In this document: positions 1-12,529 of the stretch, piece by piece
How positions within the stretch are numbered: the first letter of the stretch is position 1
Layout of the letters: every line of letters begins with the position of its first letter
Source: Eucommia ulmoides
Taxonomy: Eukaryota > Streptophyta > Magnoliopsida > Garryales > Eucommiaceae
Assembly (NCBI GenBank): GCA_016647705.1
Contig: CM028327.1
Location: forward strand, 4,411,726-4,475,725
DNA: 64,000 bases
Reading direction: 5' to 3'
Notes under the pieces: model-generated
Told to the model about the DNA's origin: nothing
The model's input: the letters and a program-made list of their open reading frames with translations, nothing else
Database searches by the model: none
Position numbers and translations under genes: made by a program

Positions 1-536
1 TATGAAAATATACTTCCTAAGATTTTCAGTAATTGGTCATATAGTTAAATTAAAGTTCAGACGAAAGAGATATACACATTTGAAATTTAGGTAATTTGTT
101 TGTCTAAAATTGTAATACCCCCAAAATTTATATTTTTTAAAATATTATTTTATACAACTTTAATATTTTTGGGTTATTTTGTATATTACGAGAATTTATG
201 GTATAAATAATATTCGATAAATTTTTTAGGGTTAAACGATAATTTTAAATTAACTTTTCAAAATTTTGAGACAACTGTGTTATAAATAAATATATTTTCA
301 AGAGTTTTTGGATATAATTAATATTTTCTCTATTTTAAGGGGATATTTATGTAAATAACATATATATATATACACACATGCAATTTGCTGTTAAGACAAT
401 AAATTACACATATATACATAAATGGATAACACGTGTATTGTGTTATGATAATAATAATAATGATGATGATGTTGATGATCAAACAACTTATATGAGTACA
501 AACATTAAGAAGTTACAGTTACACTAATATACATAC

Positions 537-594
<58 letters not shown>

Positions 595-1455
595 ATACGT
601 ATGTATATGTATGTGTGTGTGTGTTAAAGAAAAGATACAGTAATTTTGAGCGAGAAAAGATATTTCGGTTCGGATTTCAAGTGGAATTTCTAATTCTCTT
701 TAATATATCTATTTAATCTCTCCACGTATCGTGTGATTTATGTTATCACGGTTATAATTGTTGTTTTCATTTGTGAAAATTTTGTGGGAAACTTGTTTAT
801 GTGCTTTATTTGTCATATTAATTAGATACACGTATTAGAAGGGTTAAAATTCTACTGTGCTTTTGCTCACAACCCCACAATTTTTATTGCAGTGTCGGTG
901 AGACTGAAATTGCATCAGAAATTATATTTGGATTTCTATTTAACATTTGTAATAATTGCATTTATTATTTACCGATGTAAAATCAACTCGAAAATTCGAT
1001 AAATCGGTAATCTTAATTATTTATATTCTTGTGCCTTTAATTCTTATAAAATAAAATATATAGTAGAGCTCAGTAGAATACATTGCGTATGTATGTTGTA
1101 TGAACCAAGAAAATATCTCACAAATATATTTTAATAGAAAATATATTATACTCAAGGATTTTTAGTGCACAGTGCATTTATTGTTGAAATTCACTGTGCA
1201 TGCATACATCCTAATTCCTTGCTATTTGCACTCGATAAATCAATAATTATAAAGATCGCCGTTATATTGTAAATTTCTAGATAATTCGATAATTATAATT
1301 ATCGCTGTAATTTGTAAAATTTCTCAATTTTTTATAGAATAAAATATTGGTCATTCGGTTTTAGTGTTAATTCTCCAAGAGGAGAAACCGCGTAGCAGTC
1401 TTGGAAAATCTGGTCGTTACAGTTTCTACATTGGTTCACCTTGTTTTTTGTACCT
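1..1455. other. AT-rich intergenic DNA with microsatellites
   Basis: No credible coding sequence is visible. The stretch is AT-rich with ATA/ATG trinucleotide runs near 448-480 and a CATA-then-TA microsatellite near 531-590. I looked here for the 5' LTR expected upstream of the copia remnant that begins at 1456 and did not find a match to the short LTR at 5611-5748, so that element seems truncated on this side. Confidence 0.7.
531..590. repeat. (CATA)n(TA)n microsatellite
   Basis: About five CATA units pass directly into roughly twenty TA units, followed by a GT-rich run (about 600-623). It is a simple compound microsatellite and likely to be length-variable between individuals. Confidence 0.9.
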
Positions 1456-2340
1456 ATGGCAAACTCAGACTCATCACGAGTTATCCCTATTGTTCTGGAT
1501 GAATGGAATTATGTATTGTGGACTAAAGAAATGTCTAGTTTCCTACGTTGACAAAAACCGTGGCGTCTTGTGACTGGAGACATTACTGAGCCCAAGAAAA
1601 AAGACGTGGTGAAGGATATGTTGCACGTCTAGAAGAATGGGAATGCAAAAATCATCAAATTCTTGCATGGTTCCATTCTACTATCATCCCATATATCAAA
1701 ATACAATTTGGTAGACTCCCAACAGCTAAAGAAGTTTGAGATCTTCTCCAACTTTGTTGCGTGAAAGTAGACCTATCACACTGGTATCAACTCATTTCCA
1801 CCATCCACAATATATGCCAAGACCCTGGACAATCCATCAACAGTTTTCTATCGCAGATGACTTCTTTGTAGAATTAGTTGGCTATCTTTGAGCCAATCTG
1901 GGAATGCACAAATAATGTCATCCTTCACACAAGCTACTAAAATGTGACGCGCAATATGCATTCTTGATGATTTTGAGATCAAAATTTGAGCCTGTACGAG
2001 TCTCAATCCTACATCGGGACAAGATATCTTACCTTGACGATGTTGTTTCTGATCTACTAAGAAATCAAAACACGCCTTGCGACATTGCATGGATCAAATA
2101 CTGATGTCGCTCTTACCATACCAGCTACCAAGCCAAACTCATCTCGGAAGCCCTTATACTGCAGGCATTGTCATTCACAAGAACACGAATTGCTCAAATG
2201 TCCTTCTCGCCTTTATAAGGTATGCAGACAGCCAGGCTACTATCTTGCAGACTGCCCTAAACTTCCAGCATCATCATCTGGAAACCAATCAAACAAGAAT
2301 CAATCTCGCTCTCGAGACTCTCGCAACTGATCTTACCGCA
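1456..2340 (+). pseudogene. Ty1-copia element A: decayed gag
   Basis: The ATG at 1456 opens a reading that starts MANSDSS and continues through a copia-type Gag (UBN2-like) domain, with several frame changes and stops before about 2080. Near 2153-2200 there is a perfect CCHC zinc knuckle spacing, C-x2-C-x4-H-x4-C, and a partial second one. The knuckle is the nucleic-acid-binding part of Gag in this family. The many stops show it is no longer functional. No primer binding site or 5' LTR is visible upstream. Confidence 0.8.
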
Positions 2341-2420
2341 AGTCAAAGAACGATGTTATTGCAGCTACTGATGCTATCCTAACTTCACCAAACTCTTCAC
2401 CTGATTAGAAAGCCTACACC

Positions 2421-5400
2421 ATGCTTACTAAGGCTCTATCTAAAACTGGTAACAATATAGTGATATTAGCTACATCAGATACATCTCGATGGTACTTTGA
2501 TTTTGTCTGTTGCAATAACATAACATCTGGTGTCTCTATCTTTTTCTCTAAAACTTGTGATGAGCATGCACCTACTATTCACACTACCAATGGATCAAAT
2601 ATGTCAGTTAGCCATACTGGACATATTGACAATTCTCATTTATCTCTCCCTGATACATATTTGGTCTCTAGTCTTACTCTTAATCTTATATCTGTTGGAC
2701 AACTATGTGATCTTGGATTCGATTTGCATTTTTCTTCTACTGGTTGTCGTTTGAAGGACCCTCATAAAAGAAAATTCCTGGGGACCGGTCGTAAAGTTGA
2801 ACGCCTCTTTGAATTTACTCACCTCTATGTCTCATCTTCATTATCACCAAATCAATTACATGTCTCCATCCCAGTACTCTCACCCGTGGAATTATGGTAC
2901 TCTCAGTTAGGTCAGCCTTCATCCAGTTGTCTCCAATCTCTTATTTTTAGTTGTCAATTGGGTTCAATTCAGCATGAGTATTTTCATTCTATTCATTGAC
3001 AACTTGTAAAACAATCAGTTTTACTTTTTAATGAGAGTCATTCTATTTCTCTTGCACCTTTCGATTTAGTGCATTCTGATATTTTAGGGCCCTCTCCTCA
3101 TACAATAAAAGGTGGCTCTCATTATTTTGTTATATTTGTGGATGACTACTCTCGATATACATAGTTGTTTCTTATGAAATATAGATTTGAATTATTCCAA
3201 ATATATTCTAAATTTTGTTTCATTATTCAAACTCAATCCTGTCAGAATATCAAAGTTTTTTACTCAGATAATGCAATGAAATACAAAGATCTTGTTTTTC
3301 TCAACATGCTTCACAAAAATGGCACGCTCACCCACCACTCGTGTCTTGGAACCTCCCAACAAAAATGGTGAGTCGAACGCAAGCACAGACTCATACTTGA
3401 CATAGTTTGTGCCCTCCTCATTTCTTCATCCTGTCCTGAGCGTTTTTGGGGTAAGGCTTCCTTAACCGCAATATACACAATAAATTGTGTCCCTTCCGCT
3501 ACAATCCAGCACCAATCTCCATTTGAGTGTCTTTTCAGTAACCCTCCCCCTTACTCTGCACTAAAAGTCTTTGGTTGCGCTTGTTTTATTCTTCTCAAAC
3601 CAAATGAACACAACAAACTGGAACCAAGGGTTCACCTGTGTTGTTTTCTCGGATATGGAATTAAATATAAAGGGTATCGGTGCTGGAATCCTATCTCTAA
3701 AACTCTTCATATCTCTCCTCATGTCATTTTTTTTAGAACATCAAATGTTTTCTTCCTTATGGTTATTTGATATGTCCACCATCACTAACTCCATATTTTT
3801 TTACTGATATATTTATTGAGTTATTTCCTAAAGATACAGTTTCAAGTACTGTGGAGCCCACCCCAGAACCATCAGCTGATCTCACCCCTCCAGCTCCAGA
3901 ATCACCAACTGATCTCACCCCTCCAGCTCAATCGATCATGCCTAGGGATTTTCCTATGTTTGATGACTCTACATCGACTTTCTCTAAGAGCCACTCGCCA
4001 TATCACTCTCACCGCTCTACCAATGTAACTCATCATTATCTCACTGATTATCATTGTTTTTCTATTATACTTAATCTATATGATCCTCAATCCTATAAAG
4101 AGGCTAGTACTAATATTCTTTGGCAGAAAGTAATGGACGAAGAACTTCAAGCCCTATCCAAAACTCACACCTGGGATCTTGTTGATCTTCTCCTTACGAA
4201 AACTCATATCGGATGCAAATGGGTTTTTAAGACAAAACACTTTTTTGATGGTTCTGTTGAATGATATAAAACCCGACTTGTTGCTAAGGGATTTACTCAG
4301 GAATATGGCATTGACTATGAAAAGACATTTGCTCCAGTGGTGAGGCTCACATATGTCCATACTCTTTTTGTCGTCGTCGCAATTCAAAAATTGACTCAAT
4401 TTCAGATGGATGTCAAAAATGTATTTCTCAATGGCGATCTTCTTAAGAAAGTTTACATACATATCTCTCGTAGCCTAGTTGTCACTCGACATAAAGTTTG
4501 TCACCTTCGTCGTGCCTTATATAGTTTGAAATAAGCTCCACGTGCCTAGTTTGTAAAATTCAACACTATCATTCATCAGTTTTGGTTCACATCTAGTGCT
4601 CATGATTCAGCCATGTTTATTCGCCGCACTAACAATGGTATTATCTTTTTTTATTGTACGTAAATGATATGATTATTGCTGGAGATGATTTACGCAGTAC
4701 CTCTGAACTAAAAAAAAATTCAATGGACAATTCGAGATGAAAGATCTCGGCATGCTCACCTATTTTCTTGGTCTCGAAGTCTAATTCAGTTCAAATGAGT
4801 ATTTTCTCTCTCAGGCCAAATATGCCTCAGATCTTCTTTCCAAGGTTGGCATCATTGACTTCATCACTACAACTACTCTTCTTGAGCCGAATTTCAAACT
4901 CACTCCATTAGATGGTTCACCTCTTCAGGATGCCACTATATATCGCCAATTGATTGAAAGTTTAGTATACCTCACTGTCACTTGTGCAGGCATCGCATAT
5001 GTCGTCCATCAAGTCAGTCAGTTCTTGTCCGCTCCTCGGACCACTCATTACTCAGTTGTTCTTCGCATTCTTCGGTATGTCAATGGTACCTTATTTCACA
5101 GACTTTATTTTTTTGCCCAGTCAACTCCTACTTTACAGGCTTATTCTGATACCGATCGAACTGGAGATCCCACCGACAAACAGATTTTTTTGGGGCAACT
5201 CTCTTATTTCTCGGCGCAATAAGAAACAAATTATGATTGCTCGTTCCAGCATTGAAGTTGAAAATAGTGTCATCACTGATGCAACATAAGAACTACTTTG
5301 GCTTCGGTGGCTCCTCGCTGACATGAAAATATTTTCTCTTACAACCACTATTTTACATTGTGACAATAGAAGTGTTATTCAGCTTGCCGACAATGATGTC

Positions 5401-5592
5401 TTCCACGAGCGTATAGAATACATTGAGATTGATTGTCCCTTCATCCGTCATCACATTCTCCTTAATATTGTTCGTCTACCTCCGTTAGTTCAGCCGATCA
5501 GACAAAATATATTTCACCAAAGCTCATCCACCCAGACGTTTTCACTATTTGGTTTCCAAACCAAGTTCACATCTCATTTACCGCCTTGAGTT
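2421..5592 (+). pseudogene. Ty1-copia element A: decayed pol (protease, integrase, RT, RNase H)
   Basis: Domains follow the copia order. A protease-like WYFD segment near 2490 has lost the usual DSG active site (it reads DFV). A GAG-pre-integrase segment (LWYSQLG) lies near 2895, the integrase core with DIL and DDYSR at about 3065-3170, reverse transcriptase from about 4090, and RNase H at about 5120-5560. The RT catalytic box reads YVND instead of YVDD near 4655. At least five stops or frameshifts separate the domains (for example after 2999, 3371, 4264 and 4534). It is clearly a dead copy. The reading ends near 5592, just before a G-rich polypurine tract. Confidence 0.9.
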
Positions 5593-5610
5593 TGAGGGGG
5601 GATAATAATA

Positions 5611-5748
5611 TGTGTATATGAGCTTAACCCATTAGATCAAAACTCTAACCCTAGAGTTTACCTAATCATCTATAAATATCTCTATTGTAAATCTCTGTAA
5701 TATTCTGTTTTCTAAATATCAATGTATCACTTCATATTTCTCCCAACA
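5611..5748 (+). mobile_element. 3' LTR of copia element A (short, ~138 bp)
   Basis: A polypurine tract (GAGGGGGG) at about 5594-5601 lies just upstream. The LTR begins TGTGTATATGAGC and ends TCCCAACA, giving the expected TG...CA ends. It holds a TATA-like TATAAATAT motif near 5671. No second copy is found in the window, so a target duplication cannot be checked. Confidence 0.6.
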
Positions 5749-7239
5749 TTCCGTCTTTCAATTATTTTAAAACACACACACATATATTAATTAATTTTCA
5801 ATAAAAATCTATCCCTAAATGATTTATCACCTTGTAAATAAAATCGTAAAAATCTATAAAATATTGCTATAAAAATAAAAATATGCAAGATATTTATTTC
5901 TTTTCTCATTTATTTTTATTTTTTAATTTAAAATGAAAAAAAAAATGCCTGTATAAAAACTAAAAATGAATTCAACAACCAAAATGTCGATTATTTTTCT
6001 TGAGAAGTAAACATTAAAAATGTCATGTTGCTTTTTAATGTTCAAAATTTTGGCACACCACGACAGATGTCGGTAATATTATGAAAATTGTGAGGGTCAT
6101 TGATGATATTATGCTAAACTTTAAGGGGGTAAAAGATATTTAACACTAAAAAAATATTGCATTATGGCATGATTCGGACAAGGAAAAAGGTGAAGATCGG
6201 GTCCACCATATCGAACAGGCTAGAAAATATTCATGTCAAATAATTAGATGCTCAACTTCTTGGAAGAAGGGTTGGTTGGAGACAGGGGAAATGGGCTTTC
6301 TGATTTGTATTTCACGCCTTTATTTAGGTAACATTTGGTTAATTTTATAAAATAAAAAAATAGATATTTGAAATTTCAAAAAAAAAAAATATTTGACCAT
6401 TATTCCTTTTCACCTTTACTGTGGGATAAACTGAACAATCTATCTCTCACACATTGAATTTCCTGTCAACTAACCTTCGACTAGACTTTCTCTTTGTGGT
6501 TATTATAGCAGAATTGTTATAATCTGAACTCTGATACCAATATAAAGTGATTTTGAATTTTTCTCAATCTTAAAAATTAGTTCATAAAGTGAAATTTTCT
6601 CTCACCCTTATAACTGTACTATTTTTTTACTTTTGATAGGGAATAAAGCAATAATTTTATATTATTATCTTTTAATTAATTTTAAACTAAAATCTTTACC
6701 AAACACTGCTTAAAATTTTGATCCATAACTTTCTATGTAAAGGGACAAAATGGTTATAATATAGGGAAAAAAGATTATTTTAAAAAACTCTAATTTTTAA
6801 TATGGGAACACCGTACACGTGTCAAAGGCATGCAAACTTTCACAAAATATGATTAAAGATATGGATTAAAGTAATGGGCAATAAACCAATAGAATAATAA
6901 AACTTCAAGATGGTTGTAGAACCTGAGATTTCCTACCAATTCCAACCAAATCTTCTTTTTCAGATAATTTTGGGAGGAAGTTGGAGTTGAAATATTTGAA
7001 TACACTATTTCACTTTAGTTGAAATTTGTCCTATATGATTTTTTCTATAAGAAAAACATTAGGTGTAAAAGTAATTTTTTTTAAAAAAAAAAAATCTACT
7101 TCAAATTGTACAAATTATTGTGCTTAAAATAATTTTTACAATTTTTTTTAAAACACTCTCTAGAACTTTTTTTTCTATATTTTTTTCGTTCTAATTTGAT
7201 ACTTTATCTATAGCTATTTGTATAAAACCTTTTTTTTTT
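5749..7239. other. AT-rich intergenic DNA
   Basis: No genes are recognised. The only structured part is the repeat near 6420-6560 listed separately. The rest is AT-rich sequence with A and T runs. Confidence 0.6.
6420..6560. repeat. Dispersed repeat, copy 1 (partner at 44515-44640)
   Basis: This segment shares phrases in the same order with 44515-44640: a GTGGGATAAACT..AACA start, CTCACACAT, AACC then CTTTTGTGG-like text, GTTATTATAA and a GATACCA-type end. The two copies are diverged but clearly related and have the same orientation. I cannot name the family. Confidence 0.55.
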
Positions 7240-7571
7240 TTTTTCAAGATTGTATAATATTAACTTTAATATTTAAGTAATAAAATAAAATAATTAACGG
7301 ACTCAACAATAAAAATTTCATTTGAGAATAATATATTATATTCTTTAATATATAATAGTGTTTCACATATTTTCTTTCTTACACACAAATATCAAGGATG
7401 AAATTTTAAGATTATATAGTATTAACTTTAATATTTAGGCAATAATGCAAAAAGATCAATGAACTCAACAACAAAAATATCATTTGAGAACAATACACTA
7501 TCTTCTTCAATATATAATAGTATTTCACATATTTTGTTTCTTACACACAAATATCAATAATGAAATTTTAA
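7240..7571. repeat. Diverged tandem duplication, ~165-bp unit
   Basis: Two adjacent copies (about 7245-7408 and 7409-7571) share TATTAACTTTAATATTTA, ACTCAACAA, CATTTGAGAA, TATATAATAGT and TTACACACAAATATCAA in the same order. A second, shorter tandem pair of about 75 bp follows at 7651-7800 (TATTTCAAAAATATATAA...AAATAATAAAT). No function is suggested. Confidence 0.7.
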
Positions 7572-8113
7572 AGGAACAGCTTCAAACACTTTAGGACACG
7601 CTATGGACACATTTTAGAGACACATATATACTATTTGTTATTTCAAAAATATATAAGATAATAAATATATATAACTTAAAGGGTAAAAGGTGTAAATAGC
7701 AAAAGTATAAACGTGTAATAGCTATTTCAAAAATATATAAAATAATAAATGTAAATAACTTAAAAGATTAAAGTGTAAATACCTAAAAGTCTAAACAATG
7801 TAAATAGTTCATCCTCATTTTCATAATCTATTTTTTAGAAGAATCTTATTTGAGCTCTAACCCTCTGTCTTTTTCACCTAACAGGTACGGCGGTCTGAGC
7901 CCTATTCCGCTCTGTCTTCTCCACCGAACCGGCGAATCTTAATCATGCAGAATTTCGGTCGTTGGATCTGCGAGTAGCTAGGACCGTCACGTCATTAGAT
8001 CTATGAACAAAGCAACCAAGATCACTGAAATTATTTGAGTCGTGTAATGTCAATTATTTCTTTGATTCACGACTTAACTAATTTGGTGTCGTTGATATCC
8101 AAGATTGTTTTAC

Positions 8114-8119
8114 TTTATT
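8114..8119 (-). terminator. Poly(A) signal AATAAA downstream of ARD
   Basis: The plus strand reads TTTATT, so the minus strand reads AATAAA, about 75 bases past the ARD stop codon. Its position fits the polyadenylation signal of that gene. Plant signals are loose, so this is a suggestion. Confidence 0.5.
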
Positions 8120-8193
8120 GACCTTACGTATTACAATATATAAACAACGTTGATGAATCGAACACAAGGCCTCTTATTACATTAAGACTATAT

Positions 8194-11100
8194 TCAATGA
8201 GCTTCAAGTGGGACACCAGCCCCATCGCCGGCGAAGTTCCTCATGTACTCCTTCCTCGCTGGATGATTCTCCTGCGGTCTATTGTACGCCGTCCATACAG
8301 GCTCTCCCACGAACAACCTCATCAACTGCACCCGCACACACCATATCAGAAATAAATCAACGGCCCATATCTACTCTCTACAGATCTACACCAATCATTT
8401 GTGTTTGCATGGGTGTGAATCAACTAGGCTGATGGTTTAAATAATTGGCCTGGGCTCGAACATTGATTTATATCCTCCTCTTATTTAAAAATGTTTTATT
8501 TTTTTTAAAAAATTTATTAATACCCGTATTTTAAAATATATATATATTATCAATTACATTTACCACCCACCTCACCCTACCGGCAAGGTGCAGGGATATT
8601 CCGGAGGTGGTGTTCAGGCGAGGTGGGGGTGGGGGAGAGGGGATTTTTATTTTTATTTTCAATTTGTCGAAATAGAAAGGGATTAAAAAAATATTTTTTT
8701 TAAAAAAAATAGGAATGATAAAAAAAATAAAAAATAAAAACTTAAAAGGATATTTATGTATTTTAATTTTCAATTATTTAAGAATTTTTAAATTATTAAA
8801 AGGAAAATTCTCTTATAATAAAAAATTTACTTGAAATAAATGGTATTTGACTAAAATAATAAAAGGGGTGACCGAATATATAAAAGAAAAGATTTATAAT
8901 TTCAGACAAACTAACAGAAGAAGAAGAAGAAGAGGTAAAGAGTAAATACCCCATTTAATTTTGGAATTCAGCTTCACCGTGCAACACAACAAAAGTTGTT
9001 TACTCATAAAAGAAATTGGGAAAACTATGCGAACCTTAAAATTTGCTAAATTTTATGTTTACTCCCTTAAATTTTATATTTGTTTTAATCCCACAAAATT
9101 AAAAACGTTATTAACAATTTTGAATAGATAATGAATCTTGCCCAGAACGTGACCTTTTAATGGGAATATTTTCATTATTTCAGTATTTCACCAAATCTAA
9201 AACGTTTTCCCCTAATTTTTCCCTGACAAAAATTTGTACGAAGAATGAGAGAAAAAACACAAATAGTTATTAGATTCAATGGAATAATGAAATAACGAAA
9301 ATATCCCCACTAGAAGCCCACGTGCTGAGCACGACTCATTTCCCATGAAAAATCATTAACAAGATTTTTTATTTTGTGAAATTGAAATAAATGTGAAACT
9401 TGAGGGGTAAAATGTGCAATTTAACAAATGTCAGATCAGATTGACACCACAATTCTACTAGGGCTGGTTGGGCTTGAAATTCACATTAAGGCCCAATTCC
9501 TGGGACAGGTTCAGTTGATCATGGATTTGTGCAATCTTGGTCGGCGTGGCCCAAGCGGGATCCATGAACACCTTTTTTTTCTTCTTAAAGATAAATTCCT
9601 TATTTTTTGGCCCAAAACAATGTAAATTAATTTGAAGAGTTAATAGCAGAGACAACCCTTGCATTTTAATAAATACCAAAGTCACCCCTATATTTTTCAT
9701 AATACTTGAAACACCCTCGTCATATTTTATTGACAACAATACCCTTACAACATGTTTTTTTCTTATTCTTTTTCCTTTGTATTCTATTTTTTGTTTATGC
9801 TTTCACTTTCTATTTTTTACTCTTTCTCTTATTTTCTATTTTCTATTTTTTGCTTTTGTTCTTTACCTTTATTTTATTTTATTTTTACTCCTTTATTTCT
9901 TGTATATGGTATTTATAAAAAAATAAAATAAAATAAAAATAAAATAAAATAAATTAGAACAATAAAATAAAACAAAACTTTAAATTTTAAAAATAAAAAT
10001 AATTTTTTTTTGTAATTCATTTTTTATATCTCAGATCTTGTTTTTCAAGTTTTTTATTATTTTCATCTTCTTTTCTAGATTTTTACTTTTGTCTTCTTAT
10101 TTTTCTACAAATACCATGCTAATTTCTGTTTAAAAAAATAAAGCAAAAGAAATAAAAAGTACAGAATAAAAATAAATAAATAACAAGGGAGAGATAGTAG
10201 AAAATAGAAATAGAAAATATGAAATAACTAACAAAAAAAAAATATTATGTTGTGAGGGTATTTTTGTCAAACAAATATGATAGAGAGTGTCTTAAATAAT
10301 CACACTGAAAAAATAAATAGTATCTTAAGTATTATAAAAATGACTGAGAATGTGTTTAGTATTTTCTCTAAATGACAGCAGTCTAAGTTATTATCCTAGC
10401 CATGCACTTGACTGTTTTTGAGAGATTTTATAGACAATTTCGTCATCCTCTTTCCTTCCCAAATACCAAGAAATATATACATATATAGATAGATAGATTG
10501 TGTTTCAGTTTATTTGCAAGGCGAAAAAAAAAATGAAAATATTCATTGAGTTCCGGAAAAAATTAATTTGGTGCACGATAGTTAATTGTTTATCGTCTAA
10601 AATTGCAATGAAGTTACTGATATGCACTGAAGTGGGATGATTACGGAATTTCAGGGTGTTATGGGTTCGAATTATAACTACGGGGATTAAAGTAAAATAA
10701 TAGCGAAATATTAGGGGTGCAAAGTGTCCAAATCTCTTTTAATTATAGAGTATCGTTTACGTTTACCTTAACATAATTACTAGTATCCAGTGTGAACCGG
10801 TGGTAAATCCCCGCCGGCAAAACGATCATATCGCCGGCCTTGATCCAGATGCGTATCCAACGGTCCTCCTTGTCCCGGACATCGAAGTATCCGCTCCCTT
10901 CCAAACAGTACCGTATCTCTTCGTCGGCGTGTATGTGCTCCGTGTAGAAGTTCTTCAGCTTCTGATCGTAATTCTCCACCTTCTCCGGGCACAAATCCAA
11001 TAAATCCTACAAAAAAATTGATACCGATATCAAAATTTTCCATAAATTCAGCCTAAATTAAGACGAATCTTGCAAATTTAGGATCGATCGGAAATCAACA

Positions 11101-11540
11101 AAAAGCGAGATTCGGAAATTGACGGAATGCATAATCGTACCGTGTAATTGTAGCCTCTGGAGGCTCTGATCTTCTGCAATTCCTCATCGTTCTCATAGTC
11201 GTTAGGGTTCAGATGCCAGTACAAAACTCCGAGCTCTGAACACACAGAGAAATATTCATTTACTATCTGTAGACTGTAGAGAGAGAGAAAAGTAGGAAAT
11301 GTAGAAAGAGAGAGAGAAGATCGAGACCTGCTAAGCGATCTAACGAAACGAATTCCGGCGGATTGCGATGGTGAGGAAACCTCTGATCGTCGGCGCTTTC
11401 ATCCATAAACCATGCCTGATGAATCAAACGCATCAAACCAAATCAATATTCAACACCTGAATTGAAAAAAAAAAAAATAGGATTGAGATTAAGTGAAGAA
11501 GAAGATCGTGATTAGGTCGAAAACTCACCTCAATCGCCAT
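8194..11540 (-). CDS. ARD: Acireductone dioxygenase (ARD), five exons
   Basis: Coding exons on the minus strand are 11540-11529, 11415-11328, 11235-11141, 11006-10767 and 8325-8194; introns follow GT-AG. They total 567 bases, a 188-residue protein, the usual plant ARD length. The enzyme is a cupin that oxidises acireductone in the methionine salvage (Yang) cycle; the Fe(II) form yields 2-keto-4-methylthiobutyrate and formate. The metal ligands expected for the family are all visible: His89, His91 and Glu95 in HIHADEE, and His134 in GIYHRF. The start MAIEAWFMD and the end GVPLEAH match the family. The last exon lies 2.44 kb from the fourth because intron 4 (10766-8326) holds two MITEs; without it the protein would lack its C-terminal 43 residues. 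I see no frameshift, so the gene looks intact. Confidence 0.95.
9037..9426. mobile_element. Palindromic MITE, family B copy 1 (ARD intron 4)
   Basis: The two ends are long inverted copies of each other. The left end reads TTTGCTAAATTTTATGTTTAC and onward; the reverse complement of the right end reads TTTGTTAAATTGCACATTTTA, and the pairing continues for most of the element's length, so it can fold on itself. It has no coding capacity. A related copy lies at 11757-12125, so the family brackets the ARD gene. Confidence 0.75.
9636..10376. mobile_element. Palindromic MITE, family A copy 1 (ARD intron 4)
   Basis: The left end (AATACCAAAGTCACCCC, AATACTTGAAACACCCTC, ACAACAATACCCTTACAACA) is repeated in inverted form at 10240-10370. 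The middle is a T-rich then A-rich stretch that could pair. Family members with the same phrases occur at 60750-61310 and 61515-62215. It is non-coding; the short ORFs in it are low-complexity. Confidence 0.7.
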
Positions 11541-11646
11541 TAACACAGACTCGCGTTCGCAGCCACAAGCAGCTCCGTTTAGCAGAAGGTGGGGTGGGGG
11601 GGTGTTAATGAACACCGCGATGTATTGATCTAGATGGTTCCTAGTT

Positions 11647-11663
11647 TATATATCAGCCACGTG
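11647..11663 (-). promoter_or_regulatory. ARD core promoter: TATA box and G-box
   Basis: On the minus strand a CACGTG G-box core (plus-strand 11658-11663, in ACACGTGG context) is followed within a few bases by TATATAAAC (about 11646-11654), roughly 105-110 bases upstream of the ARD start codon. The spacing suits a TATA box. G-box cores bind bZIP and bHLH factors; light, abscisic-acid or stress control is therefore possible but not shown. Confidence 0.55.
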
Positions 11664-11756
11664 TAGGGTTGTTCACCAATGGTGTTTCTGTGGTCACTGT
11701 TATTTTAACTGCATTTGTCACTCCCAAATATCTTAATTGGCGCCTTTCGGGTGAGA

Positions 11757-12125
11757 TAGGTCTCTCAAGTTCAAAATTTATTTTAATTCTGTAAAATAAA
11801 AAAAACTATTAATTTTAAATAAAAAATGAATTTTGCTTAGCATTTGCTCTTGTAGTGGAAATATTTTTATTATTTTATTACTCAATTAAATCTAAGACGT
11901 TTCAATTCAAACTTTTCGCTCATTTTTTAAACGAATCGTTGTTAGAAAAAAATTAAAGAAAAACGTCTTAAATTTAGTAAACGAATTAATTGTGAAAATA
12001 TTTCTATTAGAAGGTCACATGCCGAGTAAGACCTATACAAAATCATTAATAACATTTTTTATTTCGAGAGATGAAACAAATATAAAACTTCAAGGAATAG
12101 ATGTGAAAATTTTCAAACCTCAGGT
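11757..12125. mobile_element. Palindromic MITE, family B copy 2 (ARD upstream region)
   Basis: It begins near AGGTCTCTCAAGTTC and ends near its inverted match CTTCAAGGAATAGATG..AACCTCA. Internal phrases such as GGTCACATGCCGAG and the AATATTTTTATTATTTTATTA arms correspond to copy 1 at 9037-9426. It lies about 220 bases upstream of the ARD start codon, beyond the TATA and G-box, where it could carry or disturb upstream control elements. Confidence 0.7.
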
Positions 12126-12239
12126 GGAGATACCAAAAATATAATTTTTCCTCATTTTAAGAATGATTGAGTTAAAAGAAAAATATTAATATTATTTTAA
12201 AATAATTCTTTTTTTTTTTTTTTTTTTTGTTATAAACCT

Positions 12240-12375
12240 CTGGTATCTGATAACCACATTGGGTTTCGACTAATCCAAATCTAGTTGGGTCGAACCACAA
12301 GGGTGACAAAACTCTCTTTACCGAGTTTTAACGCAGTGATAAAGCTCTCCGTACCGAATTTTAAAATAATTCACT
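12240..12375. repeat. Short internal tandem repeat
   Basis: GACAAAACTCTCTTTACCGA and GATAAAGCTCTCCGTACCGA sit side by side as two ~34-bp copies, preceded by GTTTCGACTAATCC and GGGTCGAACCAC text. I do not recognise a gene here. Confidence 0.5.
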
Positions 12376-12529
12376 ATGTTCTTTTTTTATCCTTAATAAT
12401 TTATTTATTTTAATATTCTAAATAAAAGTCATCTAGTTACTAATAACTCCATATTCAATTTGTATGTAACGTTATACTTAAAATTAACAAGCATACTGAT
12501 CAAAATTAAAATTAATAAAGATATAAAAT

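Noticed and set aside
10780..11043. Alternative frames over ARD exon 4
   Set aside because: Shadows of the exon that encodes the cupin metal-binding motif.
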